Source: an uncultured Pseudomonadales bacterium (lineage in GTDB: Bacteria > Pseudomonadota > Gammaproteobacteria > Pseudomonadales > Azotimanducaceae). From it: a stretch of DNA of 64,000 nt. The stretch spans positions 744,001-808,000 of the forward strand of contig OY282447.1 of assembly GCA_958296165.1 (NCBI GenBank). The letters run 5' to 3'. The position numbers and the translations under genes were made by a program. Each line of letters opens with the position of its first letter. Within the stretch, counting starts at the first letter, position 1. Below are positions 24,560 through 33,641 of this stretch, piece by piece. The notes beneath the pieces were generated by a model that made no database searches, was not told where the DNA came from, and was given only the letters and a program-made list of their open reading frames with translations.

Positions 24560-25718
24560 ATGGAGATCGCCAGAGAACATCATCTACGCCGTGTGCGGCT
24601 GCTGCTGCGCGAGAATCCCGTGGTTGCGATCTTGGGTGCGCGGCAAGTAGGCAAGTCCACGCTGGCACGCCAGCTGGTGGCGGCGCACCGTGGGCCGACG
24701 CATTGGTTCGATCTGGAGAATCCCGTCGATTTGGCCCGGCTTGCCGATCCTGGATTGGAGTTGCGGCCCTTGCGTGGCTTGGTGGTTCTGGACGAGGTCC
24801 ACCGCCTGCCGGACGTATTCCCGTTGCTGCGCGTGCTGGCAGACCGGCCTCGCACACCGGCCCGGTTTCTGGTTCTTGGCAGCGCCTCGCCTGCGTTGCT
24901 CAAACAGACCTCTGAGACGCTTGCCGGCCGCGTAGCGTTCCACGAACTTGGCGGCTTCGGCTTGCGCGAAATATCCGACTTGGAGCGCCTTTGGCTGCGC
25001 GGCGGTTTTCCGCTCTCCTACCTGGCGCGCTCCGATGCGGCCAGCCGGCGCTGGCGAGACGGCTTCATTCAGACCTTCCTGGCTCGCGACGTGCCGGAAC
25101 TCGGCAGCTTGGTGCCGTCGACGACGCTGCGACGATTTTGGACGATGCTCGCACACTGGCACGGGCAGATATGGAACGGCGCAGAGTTCGGCCGGGCGTT
25201 GGCGTCTCGCACACAACAGTGCGGCGCTATCTCGATCTGCTCACGTCCGTCTTCGTAGTGCGGCAGTTGCAGCCTTGGCACGAGAACATCAGCAAGCGCC
25301 AAGTGAAATCGCCGAAGGTCTACATAGGCGATTCCGGCATTCTGCACGCGCTGCTAGGGCTCGGCAGCCGCGAAGACGTGGTCTCGCATCCCAAGGTGGG
25401 AGCTTCGTGGGAAGGCTTCGTCGTTAGCCAGGTCGTCGACCTGCTCGGCGCCGCCCGGAACAGTGCTTTCATTGGTCCACGCACTCAGGCGCCGAGCTCA
25501 ACCTGCTCATGCTGTCCGGCAACCGACGCTTCGGCTTCGAGGTGAAACGCACGGAAGCGCCGCGTTTGACGGCATCGATGCGCTCGGCCTACGAGACGCG
25601 GCGGCTTGACCGCCTAGATGTGGTCCACGCCGGCGCGGAGCGCTTCGCTTTGGCCAAGGGCATCAGAGCGCTGCCAGCATCGCAGCTTGCCAAGACGTTG
25701 CGGCCACTGCGCGGCTAA
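24560..25718 (+). pseudogene. AAA ATPase of the DUF4143 (ATP-binding) family with two frameshifts
   Basis: The intact family has an AAA domain followed by a DUF4143/nuclease-like C-terminus, about 380 residues, frequent in accessory regions. Here MEIAREHHLRRVRLLLREN leads to Walker A LGARQVGKST and Walker B RGLVVLDEVHRLPD. ELGGFGLREI and DGFIQTFLARDVPELGSL follow. At about 25201 one base appears lost: the sequence after GRAL continues in another frame as GVSHTTVRRYLDLLTSVFVV. A second one-base loss near 25465 moves the end to a third frame (THSGAELNLLMLSGNRRFGF, EVKRTEAPRLTAS). The full protein cannot be made without correction. Confidence 0.85.
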
Positions 25719-25813
25719 CGCCGTTCACTCGTTCACTAAGCGGCTGATAAGGGCTTGCGCCGAGCCGCACAATCTGGTTTGATGAACTAGTTTTCAGCCA
25801 CTTTCGGAAAAAG

Positions 25814-26056
25814 ATGGAAGCGCGAGTAGTAGGGTCGTTCGAGGCGAAAACGCACCTCTCAGCGCTGCTGGATGAGGTCGCGCAGGGTGGTGAAGTGCTG
25901 ATTTGCAAGCGTGGCGTTCCAGTCGCACGGCTCGTTCCCGCGGGTCGTGCAGAACGAGCGCAAGTGGCCGAGGCCATTGCCGAGTTGCGGAATCTTCGCG
26001 AGAGCTTGAGGCTGGGGCTGGATTGGCGGGAATTGCGGGACGCAGGCCGCCGGTGA
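25814..26056 (+). CDS. vapB: Phd/YefM-type antitoxin
   Basis: An 80-residue antitoxin. EARVVGSFEAKTHLSALLDE and GGEVLICKRGVPVARLVP are the Phd/YefM fold, which binds operator DNA as a dimer; the C-terminal part, after about residue 50, would wrap the toxin. It is directly followed by a PIN toxin with a GTGA overlap, the usual order and coupling of type II toxin-antitoxin modules. Autoregulation is expected by family rule. The gene symbol reflects the module type, not a specific orthologue. Confidence 0.88.
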   Translation: MEARVVGSFEAKTHLSALLDEVAQGGEVLICKRGVPVARLVPAGRAERAQVAEAIAELRNLRESLRLGLDWRELRDAGRR

Positions 26057-26469
26057 GCATATTTGTGCTGGATTGCTCGATAACGGCCTCGTGGTTGTTT
26101 GCGGACCAGGCGTCGCCACAGACGGACATGCTGCTCGATCGCCTGAACGAAGGGCCGGCGCTGGTGCCAAGCCTTTGGTATTTTGAGGTCGGCAATGTGC
26201 TGGCCCAAAGCGAACGACGAGGGCGCATCAATGCCTCGCAAAGCGCTTCATGTCTCGAATTGCTTGGCCGGCTGCCTATTGAAGTGGATGCCGAGACCCA
26301 TCGGCGAGCGCTGCACGAGGTGTTGTTTCTGGCCCGAACCGAGAATCTCACCACCTACGACGCCGCCTATCTGGAACTGGCGATGCGACGCGGCCTGGAT
26401 TTGGCGACCCGCGACAAAGCGCTCATGCGAGCAAGTCGCGGTGTTGGCGTGACGACTTTACCAGCGTAG
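26053..26469 (+). CDS. vapC: PIN-domain ribonuclease toxin, VapC type
   Basis: A 138-residue PIN nuclease, the toxin of the preceding antitoxin; family members cleave tRNA, rRNA or mRNA. Acidic residues for metal binding are in FVLDCSITASW (Asp), PSLWYFEVGNVLAQ (Glu), TTYDAAYLELAMRRG (Asp) and LATRDKAL (Asp), giving a complete quartet. The start is GTG at 26053, overlapping the antitoxin stop. A 59-base scrap of a related vapC occurs at 28553-28611, so a second module once existed nearby. Confidence 0.9.
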   Translation: MSIFVLDCSITASWLFADQASPQTDMLLDRLNEGPALVPSLWYFEVGNVLAQSERRGRINASQSASCLELLGRLPIEVDAETHRRALHEVLFLARTENLTTYDAAYLELAMRRGLDLATRDKALMRASRGVGVTTLPA

Positions 26470-26816
26470 CGATTGCGCGTTCAGCACTGCCACTTCCACT
26501 AGCTGGGCCGGATGGGCGAGCACTCGATCGGGTAGGCCAAAGGTGCCGTATTAGACGCGGCGGCTGCCACATCGTCGCCGCGAGGCGAGCGGCGAATGTC
26601 GAGTAGAGATCAAAAGCCCGCCTCCGGCTGGAAGCTCCCAAATTGTTTTCCCCAATAATTGTCAGAGCTAACACTCACGTCTGCCAGTTTCTGTCCCCTT
26701 TGGTGTCCTGCGACAGCCACCAACCTGGCTCGCCCTGAAACATTGCCCGGATGCACCCCGACAAGCGCTCCATCCGCCGCAAGTTCATCCACGCGCAGCG
26801 GAAACAGGAGTTCCTC
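26470..26816. other. Intergenic region, possible gene remnants
   Basis: No supported gene. Near the right end a short frame from ATG 26750 reads MHPDKRSIRRKFIHAQRKQE and ends with RCVRKLE at 26853, inside the tandem repeat. It is basic and looks like the C-terminal end of a lost gene, which I cannot identify. The rest shows no structure I can name. Confidence 0.4.
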
Positions 26817-27621
26817 ATCGAAATGATCCGCTGCGTCCGCAAGCTGGAGTAGGCGCGCATCTCAAATGCGATTGCCCTGCCCCAAAGACAAAAGCCCTAC
26901 CCACGTTCACGCAGACATGGTAGCGCCACGGGATAGTCACTGAAGACGAGTCAGAAGGAGGTTCTGATGCGCTACTTTCTCGCTGCGTTGAGCGCCCTGG
27001 TGCTGGTTTTGCCTGCCGGGAGCACGGTCCTAGCAACCAAGCACTACTTCACGGTGGTCAACAACACTGGCTCAATGCCGAACTGCCCCCCGGTCGGCCT
27101 GCAGGTGAAGTGTTCGACGGAGACTACTTGGCAGTCTCCGCCTTGGACCATGCATATGTGCGAAGAAGGGGCCGATCTCGAGTACCGGGATAAGAGCTGG
27201 GAAAACTACGTCTATCGACCAACTTTCCGTACGCCAGTGATCGTGGGCCAAGCAAAACGCACCGTCGCATGGCAATGCGACAAGCCCGCTGATCTGGCAG
27301 ACGAGACTGTTCGAAGAACACAGGTTGTCACGATCTCCGGAAAGCTAGGAGCTTATGGCTGCTGGTCAGCGGACGCCGCGCAAAGCAGTTGCGTGTTCCA
27401 TTGCGCCACAACCGGCGGGTGGAGAGATTGCGACTATCAATACCCTGTTCGTCCGAAAGGCTCCACTCCACCTGAGAGCTAACGCCTACTTCCCTCAAAG
27501 CCGCCGGCCGCGGTTCGTCGAAACGGCGGATTGGCCGATTGAGCGCTCGCCGGCCCCGGTCGGCGAGCCGCGCTGGAGCTGCGCCCGACGGCACTGCCGG
27601 GCGGGGCGCTGCGCGACCTTG
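26817..27621 (+). repeat. Tandem duplication, first copy (8-cysteine gene unit)
   Basis: This block and 27663-28466 are arranged head to tail with offsets of 846 bases at the left and 844-845 at the right. Each contains a leader of about 150 bases, a secreted 8-cysteine protein gene and a 3' flank of about 140 bases. Across the leader and signal-peptide codons I count about six mismatches in roughly 210 bases; the middle of the genes is far more divergent. Each 3' flank has a hairpin GCTCGCCG / CGGCGAGC (27545-27568 here). Confidence 0.85.
26967..27482 (+). CDS. Small secreted 8-cysteine protein, family member B
   Basis: An unrecognised 171-residue secreted protein. Residues 1-23 are a clear signal peptide (MRYFLAALSALVLVLPAGS). 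The mature protein has eight cysteines; characteristic segments are KHYFTV at the start, LQVKCSTETTWQSPPW, KRTVAWQC, VVTISGKLGAYGCW, AAQSSCVFHC and WRDCDY. The same order occurs in its neighbour at 27813 and more distantly at 4645. Compared with its neighbour it has a nine-residue insertion near YVYRPTFRTPV. Translation is favoured by AAGGAGG six to seven bases before ATG. Likely periplasmic or extracellular; no partner gene is evident. Confidence 0.82.
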   Translation: MRYFLAALSALVLVLPAGSTVLATKHYFTVVNNTGSMPNCPPVGLQVKCSTETTWQSPPWTMHMCEEGADLEYRDKSWENYVYRPTFRTPVIVGQAKRTVAWQCDKPADLADETVRRTQVVTISGKLGAYGCWSADAAQSSCVFHCATTGGWRDCDYQYPVRPKGSTPPES

Positions 27622-27812
27622 CGGACCGACGAACTGGCGGCACGGTCCGTCGCGTCCGCGCTATCGAAATGATCCGCTGCGTCCGCAGGCTGGAGTAGGC
27701 GCGCATCTCAAATGCGATTGCCCTGCCCCAAAGACAAAGGCCCTACCCACGTTCACGCCGACATGGTAGGGTCACGGGATAGTCACTGAAGACGAGTCAG
27801 AAGGAGGTTCTG
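27483..27812. other. Spacer between the two duplicated secreted-protein genes
   Basis: It contains the 3' flank of the first duplicate with the hairpin at 27545-27568, a 41-base unique spacer (27622-27662), and the leader of the second duplicate. The strong GC hairpin may act as a terminator or mRNA stabiliser, but no T-run follows. No protein gene is supported. Confidence 0.5.
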
Positions 27813-28466
27813 ATGCGCTACTTTCTCGCTGCGTTGAGCGCCCTGGTGCTGGTTCTGCCTGCCGGGAGCAGTTCCCTAGCAGACAAACACTACTTCACGG
27901 TGTTGGACAGCACTGATCCAAGTCCGGACTGCCCCCCGGACGGCATCCAAGTGAAGTGTTCGACGGAGAGTGCTTGGCAGTCTCCGCCGTGGTACGTGCA
28001 TCACTGCGACGATGGGGCCACTCTTGAGTACCGGGATGCGAGCTGGGAAGCCTATGGGGCAAGCGGAAAGCGCACCGTCGCGTGGCAATGTGAAAACCCG
28101 CCCGCCGATCTGATTCCCGATCGATGGGCAGGCGCGGCAGTTCGAAGAACACAGGTTGTCAGGATTTCCGGAACGCTAGGAGCTTATGGCTGCTGGACAG
28201 CGGAGGCCGCGCAAAGCAGTTGCGTGTTCCATTGCGACATAATCGCCGAGTGGAGAGATTGCGACTTTGTAAAACCTGTTCGTCCGAAAGGCTCTACTGA
28301 GCCTGACTACTGAGCCTGAAGGCTAACGCCTACTTCCCTCAAAGCCGCCGGCCCGCGGTTCGTCGAAACGGCGGATTGGCCGATTGAGCGCTCGCCGGCC
28401 CCGGTCGGCGAGCCGCGCTGGAGCTGCGCCCGACGGCGCCGCCGGGCGGGGCGCTGCGCGACCTTG
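27663..28466 (+). repeat. Tandem duplication, second copy (8-cysteine gene unit)
   Basis: Counterpart of 26817-27621. The leader, Shine-Dalgarno, signal sequence and 3' flank are nearly the same, including the hairpin at 28389-28412, whereas the mature-coding part differs by substitutions and by a gap. Similarity stops abruptly after GCGCGACCTTG at both right ends. Confidence 0.85.
27813..28313 (+). CDS. Small secreted 8-cysteine protein, family member C
   Basis: A 166-residue paralogue of the preceding gene with the same signal peptide (MRYFLAALSALVLVLPAGS) and all eight cysteines: DCPPDGIQVKC, HHC, VAWQC, LGAYGCW, AAQSSCVFHC and WRDC. The segment after WEAY is shorter and the stretch before VRRTQVV is longer than in its neighbour, so loops vary while the cysteine frame is kept. 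The leader with AAGGAGGTTCTG before ATG is nearly identical, so both genes are probably regulated alike. The function is unknown. Confidence 0.82.
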   Translation: MRYFLAALSALVLVLPAGSSSLADKHYFTVLDSTDPSPDCPPDGIQVKCSTESAWQSPPWYVHHCDDGATLEYRDASWEAYGASGKRTVAWQCENPPADLIPDRWAGAAVRRTQVVRISGTLGAYGCWTAEAAQSSCVFHCDIIAEWRDCDFVKPVRPKGSTEPDY

Positions 28467-28628
28467 GGGACTTGACGGTGGCGCGGGAGGCGATGGTGCG
28501 GGACCGGTGGCGGCGCTGAACCGCCAGAAGGGCCTGCGCGTGGCGCTGCTCCGGCGAGCGCTGCACGGGTGTTGTTTCTGGCTCGCATCGGGAATCTCAC
28601 CACCTACGACGTTAGCATTCCAGCACAA
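28314..28628. other. Gap after the duplicated genes, with fragments
   Basis: It contains the 3' flank of the second duplicate (to 28466), an unassigned part around 28470-28550, the vapC scrap at 28553-28611, and the AmpG gene end. No complete gene is supported. Confidence 0.5.
28553..28611 (+). pseudogene. Fragment of a VapC-type toxin gene
   Basis: This stretch matches 26303-26362 within the vapC gene: GGCGAGCGCTGCACG, then GTGTTGTTTCTGGC, then GAATCTCACCACCTACGACG, with a few substitutions and one base missing after CACG. It corresponds to toxin residues from RRALHEVLFLAR to TTYDA. Nothing else of the gene is adjacent. It is a remnant of a second module or of a duplication reaching from the vapBC locus. 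Confidence 0.7.
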
Positions 28629-30173
28629 TTACACCTCCTCCCGCCGGTTCACCAACCAAACCAGCAGAAACACAGGAACACCTATCAACGCCGCACCCAG
28701 GAAGAAATACGAATACCCGAACGCATCCACCACCTGCCCCGAAAAACCGCCCAGCAACTTCGGAAACAGCGTCATCAGCGAGCTGAAGATGGCGTATTGC
28801 ACCGCAGTGAACGAAAGGCTCGTCAGGCTGGAGAGGTAGGCGATGAACGCGGCGCTGGCGAGGCCGGCGGTGAGGTTGTCTGCGCCAATCACGGCGTAGA
28901 GCAGCGGCACGTTGCCGGGTGCTCCGGCAAGTGCGATGAACAGCAGGTTGGTGGCCACCGTCAATACGGCGCCCAGCATCAGGATGCGTGCTGTGCCGTA
29001 CTTCAAGGCAAGCACGCCGCCGAGGAAGCCGCCTAGGATCGTCATCCAGATGCCGAACACCTTGGTGGCCGTGGCGATCTCTTCCTTGCTGTAGCCCATG
29101 TCGAAGTAGAAGACGTTTGCGATCACGCCGAGGACGATGTCCGATACGCGGTAAAAGCCCACCAGCAGCAGGATCAGCAGCGCCGCTCGGCTGCCGTAGC
29201 GCATGAAGAAATCCGCAACCGGCGCTATGTACGTGTCCTGCACCAATTCTCGGCGCACTAGCCGGCCGGCGATGCTTAATCTTGCGACGATCAACGCCAG
29301 CGCCAGCGCGGCACCGAAGAGCAACGCTTGGCCGAGGAATAGAGCCAGTGCAGCGTGCAATCCAACGTTGCTCGAAAGCCAAGCCGCGGCGCCGTCCACA
29401 GACCCCCACAGCGTTACGAGAACCGCGACGAATGTGCCCACCACCAACGCGAACAGCAGCAGAAAGCGGGCATAGTCCGTGGCGTCGTGGAAGTAGGAAG
29501 ATGATCGCCGCCGCACCGGCTCGCGAATCACCAACGTGGTCGCCACGCCGATCAGCATGGCCGCGGCCATGCACAGATAAGTCCACCGCCAAGCGTCGTA
29601 GATGTAGTGCTCGGCCGTGGTGCCGAGCCCGGCGGCTATGTAGAGCGCGAAGGCGCCCGCTACCACCATGCCGCAGCGATAGCCCGCCACATACGACGAA
29701 GCAAGCAGCGCCTGCAAGGATTCGTCCGCCGCTTCGATGCGGTAGGCGTCCACTACCACATCTTGCGTCGCGGACGAAAAGCCCAACGCTACCGCGCCAA
29801 ACGCCATCATCGTGAGCCCTTGCGAAGTGCTCGGATCACTGGACGCCATCAGCACGATGGCGCCGATCACGGCCAGTTGCGCCACCAGCAGCCAAGCGCG
29901 ACGTTGCCCCATGCGTTTGGCGAGGATCGGTATCGGCAGCTTGTCGACCAGTGGCGCCCACACGAACTTGAAGGAATAGCCGAGCGCGGCCCAGCTGAAG
30001 TACGTCACCGCGGCGCGTTCCACGCCGGCTTCGCGCAGCCAAAGCGAGAGCGTGGCAAAAATCAGCAGCAGCGGCAGGCCGGAGGAAAACCCCATAAACA
30101 ACAGCGCCGCCACCTGCGGTTGCAGGTAGGCGGCAAGGGTTGTACCGAAGGCGCGTAAGTCGTTTCGGTTCAA
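28629..30173 (-). CDS. ampG: AmpG-type muropeptide permease (MFS)
   Basis: A 514-residue inner-membrane transporter predicted to import GlcNAc-anhydroMurNAc peptides for peptidoglycan recycling, which also feeds beta-lactamase induction where ampC/ampR exist. About 14 hydrophobic segments are visible. Diagnostic parts are GFSSGLPLLLIFATLSLWLR, YSFKFVWAPLVDKLPIPIL, LGFSSATQDVVVDAYRIEA, GYRCGMVVAGA, FYRVSDIVLGVIANVFYFDM and YSKEEIATATKVFGIWMTI. The start appears to be TTG at 30173; the next Met is inside the first helix and would damage it. It lies 46 bases downstream of the formaldehyde dehydrogenase gene on the same strand. Confidence 0.92.
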   Translation of the reverse strand: MNRNDLRAFGTTLAAYLQPQVAALLFMGFSSGLPLLLIFATLSLWLREAGVERAAVTYFSWAALGYSFKFVWAPLVDKLPIPILAKRMGQRRAWLLVAQLAVIGAIVLMASSDPSTSQGLTMMAFGAVALGFSSATQDVVVDAYRIEAADESLQALLASSYVAGYRCGMVVAGAFALYIAAGLGTTAEHYIYDAWRWTYLCMAAAMLIGVATTLVIREPVRRRSSSYFHDATDYARFLLLFALVVGTFVAVLVTLWGSVDGAAAWLSSNVGLHAALALFLGQALLFGAALALALIVARLSIAGRLVRRELVQDTYIAPVADFFMRYGSRAALLILLLVGFYRVSDIVLGVIANVFYFDMGYSKEEIATATKVFGIWMTILGGFLGGVLALKYGTARILMLGAVLTVATNLLFIALAGAPGNVPLLYAVIGADNLTAGLASAAFIAYLSSLTSLSFTAVQYAIFSSLMTLFPKLLGGFSGQVVDAFGYSYFFLGAALIGVPVFLLVWLVNRREEV

Positions 30174-30219
30174 ACTAGAGCCGATGCGCCGCCCTTTTTC
30201 TTGCTCTTTTTCGCGGTGT

Positions 30220-31365
<1,146 letters not shown>

Positions 31366-31498
31366 TCAACAGGCTACAACGCACCTGTCGTGGGCTTCAA
31401 GGTTCGCTCGCCTCGGTTCGAGCAACCAGCGCCGTGCCGGGCTGCGCCTTCGCCGCTATGATGCCTGCAAGAATCGACGTAACGAAGGGATGTGCACC

Positions 31499-32423
31499 AT
31501 GACCGAAGCCGACCCCAACCGGCTCGTGGCAGTTGCCGATTTCCCCGGCTGCAAGCCGGTGCGCATCCAGCGCGAAGACATCGATCTCTTCGATGGTCGC
31601 TTCGAGTACTGGGATGCCCACACCGAAGTCGCCATGGTCGCCGAACCTACCGCTACTTACCACGAGTATCCCGCGCAGCGCTTGGCCCGGCTCACCGAGC
31701 GCATCTCGCTAGCGCGAGGCTCACCCATCGACACTGTCGGCGCTGCCGACCTAGTGTGGCGCGACGAGTACGGCGCCAAGGCGAGGATCATGCAGGCGGA
31801 TCAAACAGTATTCCTGCATCCGCGCCGCGACCGGCCCAAGGGCCCGGCGATGGAGGTGGGCGACAAACTGCCAGACGTAGTGCTCGAGGTAGACCACAGC
31901 ACCGATGTTTGTCAGCGCAAGATCGAGTTCTACGAGTCTTGGGGCTTCCCCGAGCTTTGGGTGGAAGTACCCGATCACGCGTCGCCGAGCCGCCCGAAGG
32001 GCAAGTTGCCCGGTTTGCGCATCCATGTGCTAGGGCGTGCTAAAGCACGTGCTCAAGGTTCGCTGCGCTCGCATTGAGCCTACCTGGACGGCGGCCGAGA
32101 TCCATCGGGCGCTCAATGAAGATGAGATGTCGGTGGAAACGATGGCCGTGCTGCGGCGGATCGGGCGCACCTTGGGCGAGCGCGAGGGCACGAGCCAGGA
32201 CGACGAGCCGTTTCTGCGCAAGGAACGCGAGCAGAGCCGCACGGAAGGCATGCGGGCAATGCTGAACGACCTTGCCGTGGCGCGTCTCGGTACACAAGCC
32301 TCCGAGGGCTTGGCAACGCTAGCGGCGAACGTCGACGATCCGGAAGTTCTACTCCAAGCGGGAAAGCGACTCGTGGCCGGTGCGACTGCCAATGAGCTGG
32401 CTGACGTGCTCCGCTCCCGCTAG
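31499..32423 (+). pseudogene. Uma2-family (DUF820) nuclease-like protein with a frameshift
   Basis: The first part, from ATG 31499 (MTEADPNRLVAVADFPG), covers 192 residues. VAMVAEPTATYHEYPAQRLA, PDVVLEVDHSTDVCQRKIEF and YESWGFPELWVEVPD form the Uma2 core, a PD-(D/E)XK-like fold. The frame stops at 32077, while the family's C-terminal tail continues in another frame as PTWTAAEIHRALNEDEMSVE and REGTSQDDEPFLRKEREQSR to 32423. A one-base indel near 32080 would restore one protein of about 308 residues. The ATG at 31499 is preferred over 31490 for spacing to GAAGGG. Function of the family is unclear; such genes are often multicopy. Confidence 0.7.
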
Positions 32424-32463
32424 CGCGACGAATCGCGTTGCAATTTGCCGGTGACGTTGCCGC

Positions 32464-33636
32464 TCAAAGCTGAACGAACGTCAACGTCAGCGAAAACAGG
32501 AATCCCGGCATCAGCAGAATCCCATACGCGCAAGAAAGCATCCCCCATTTGAACGCCGTCTTAACACGCCCGTTGCCGTAATAGCGACGCAACGCCAAGT
32601 AGTGGTACACGGCCACCCACAGCATCAACAACCGCCCGACCCAATCGACGAGAGTCGTATCGTCATCCTCGTCGTCCCCACTGGCTTCAGCGGCCACTGG
32701 CAACGCATCCGGTGCGATCGTGTGTGCGCCAGCCTCCACTGCGACGTCGGGCGGCGGCGGTCGCCGGCGCGGCCCCTTGTCGTCGTCTGGCAGCACAACC
32801 AACACGGCAAAGACTATGAAGGCGAACGTATGCAGCTGCACCGCGAACACCAGATGTTCCGTGAAGTAACGTCGACTGCCGGCGAAGAACAGCATCAGCA
32901 GCACTACGTAGCCCGGCAGCGTGACGAACATGGCGAACGGCAGGTTATCCAGCAACAGCGCATAGGCCGCCCTGGGGTCTTCGAGCGCATCCACCAAGCG
33001 GGCGAGCAGGAAGAGCTCCCAATCGGCTGGCTGTTCTTCGCGTTCTGCCGCGACGATCGAAAGTGTGTAAACGGCGGACTTCGAGAGGACCATCCTTGGG
33101 TGCGCGAGGATGTCGTCTACTTTGCGCCTTTTATTGGGCGGCAACAGCGCCTTGAGCGCATCGACGTCTGCGTTTTCGCGCGCTTCCTTCGAGAACTTCA
33201 CCAGTTCTCCGCCTTCTTGCGCCGGGCTCACGCGGTCGCGCGGCGGTTCAAAATCGGACGTTAAGGAAAGCAGAAAGAAGAACGCCAAGCTCGCGAAGAT
33301 GTAAAACCGAATTGGCGAAACATAGCTGGCGCGACGATTGCGCGAGAACTCGCTCGGCAGTTCGCCGGGGCGAAAGAACATCGGTTTGACGGTACGCAGC
33401 AAGCGAGAATCGAGTTCGAACGTCTCCTTCAGCATGTCGCCCAGCACGGGCGGGAGCGAGCGAATGTAATCGCGGTCGTTCTGGCCGCACCGGGCGCAGA
33501 AGCGTCCAGCGCGTGCGTAGCCGCAGTTGGAGCAGGCATTGCTGCTCTCGCTGCCGGTTTCCGTTGCATCGGAGCAGGCAATGTCGCCGCCTTCGCCGCC
33601 GGCTTGCGTTGCATCACTGCCGCCGGGTTCTGGCAC
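32464..33636 (-). CDS. DUF3667-like zinc-ribbon membrane protein
   Basis: A 390-residue protein of unknown function. A zinc ribbon at the N-terminus uses Cys35, 38, 47 and 50 (ACSNCGYARAGRFCARCGQ). The following PPVLGDMLKETFELDSRLLR, RTVKPMFFRPGELPSEF and RRASYVSPIRFYIFASLAFF are the conserved DUF3667 block. Several transmembrane helices fill the rest, interrupted by charged loops including GDDEDDDT. I chose GTG at 33636: it comes six bases after the stop of the acyl-CoA dehydrogenase gene and has AAGGCGGA upstream. A longer frame exists but would lie across that gene. Probably an inner-membrane protein. Confidence 0.75.
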   Translation of the reverse strand: MPEPGGSDATQAGGEGGDIACSDATETGSESSNACSNCGYARAGRFCARCGQNDRDYIRSLPPVLGDMLKETFELDSRLLRTVKPMFFRPGELPSEFSRNRRASYVSPIRFYIFASLAFFFLLSLTSDFEPPRDRVSPAQEGGELVKFSKEARENADVDALKALLPPNKRRKVDDILAHPRMVLSKSAVYTLSIVAAEREEQPADWELFLLARLVDALEDPRAAYALLLDNLPFAMFVTLPGYVVLLMLFFAGSRRYFTEHLVFAVQLHTFAFIVFAVLVVLPDDDKGPRRRPPPPDVAVEAGAHTIAPDALPVAAEASGDDEDDDTTLVDWVGRLLMLWVAVYHYLALRRYYGNGRVKTAFKWGMLSCAYGILLMPGFLFSLTLTFVQL

Positions 33637-33641
33637 GGCCG

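Noticed and set aside
30174-30219. A polyA/T-rich terminator between the formaldehyde dehydrogenase and ampG genes
   Set aside because: The runs of T near 30195-30215 have no preceding stable stem in the direction of transcription.
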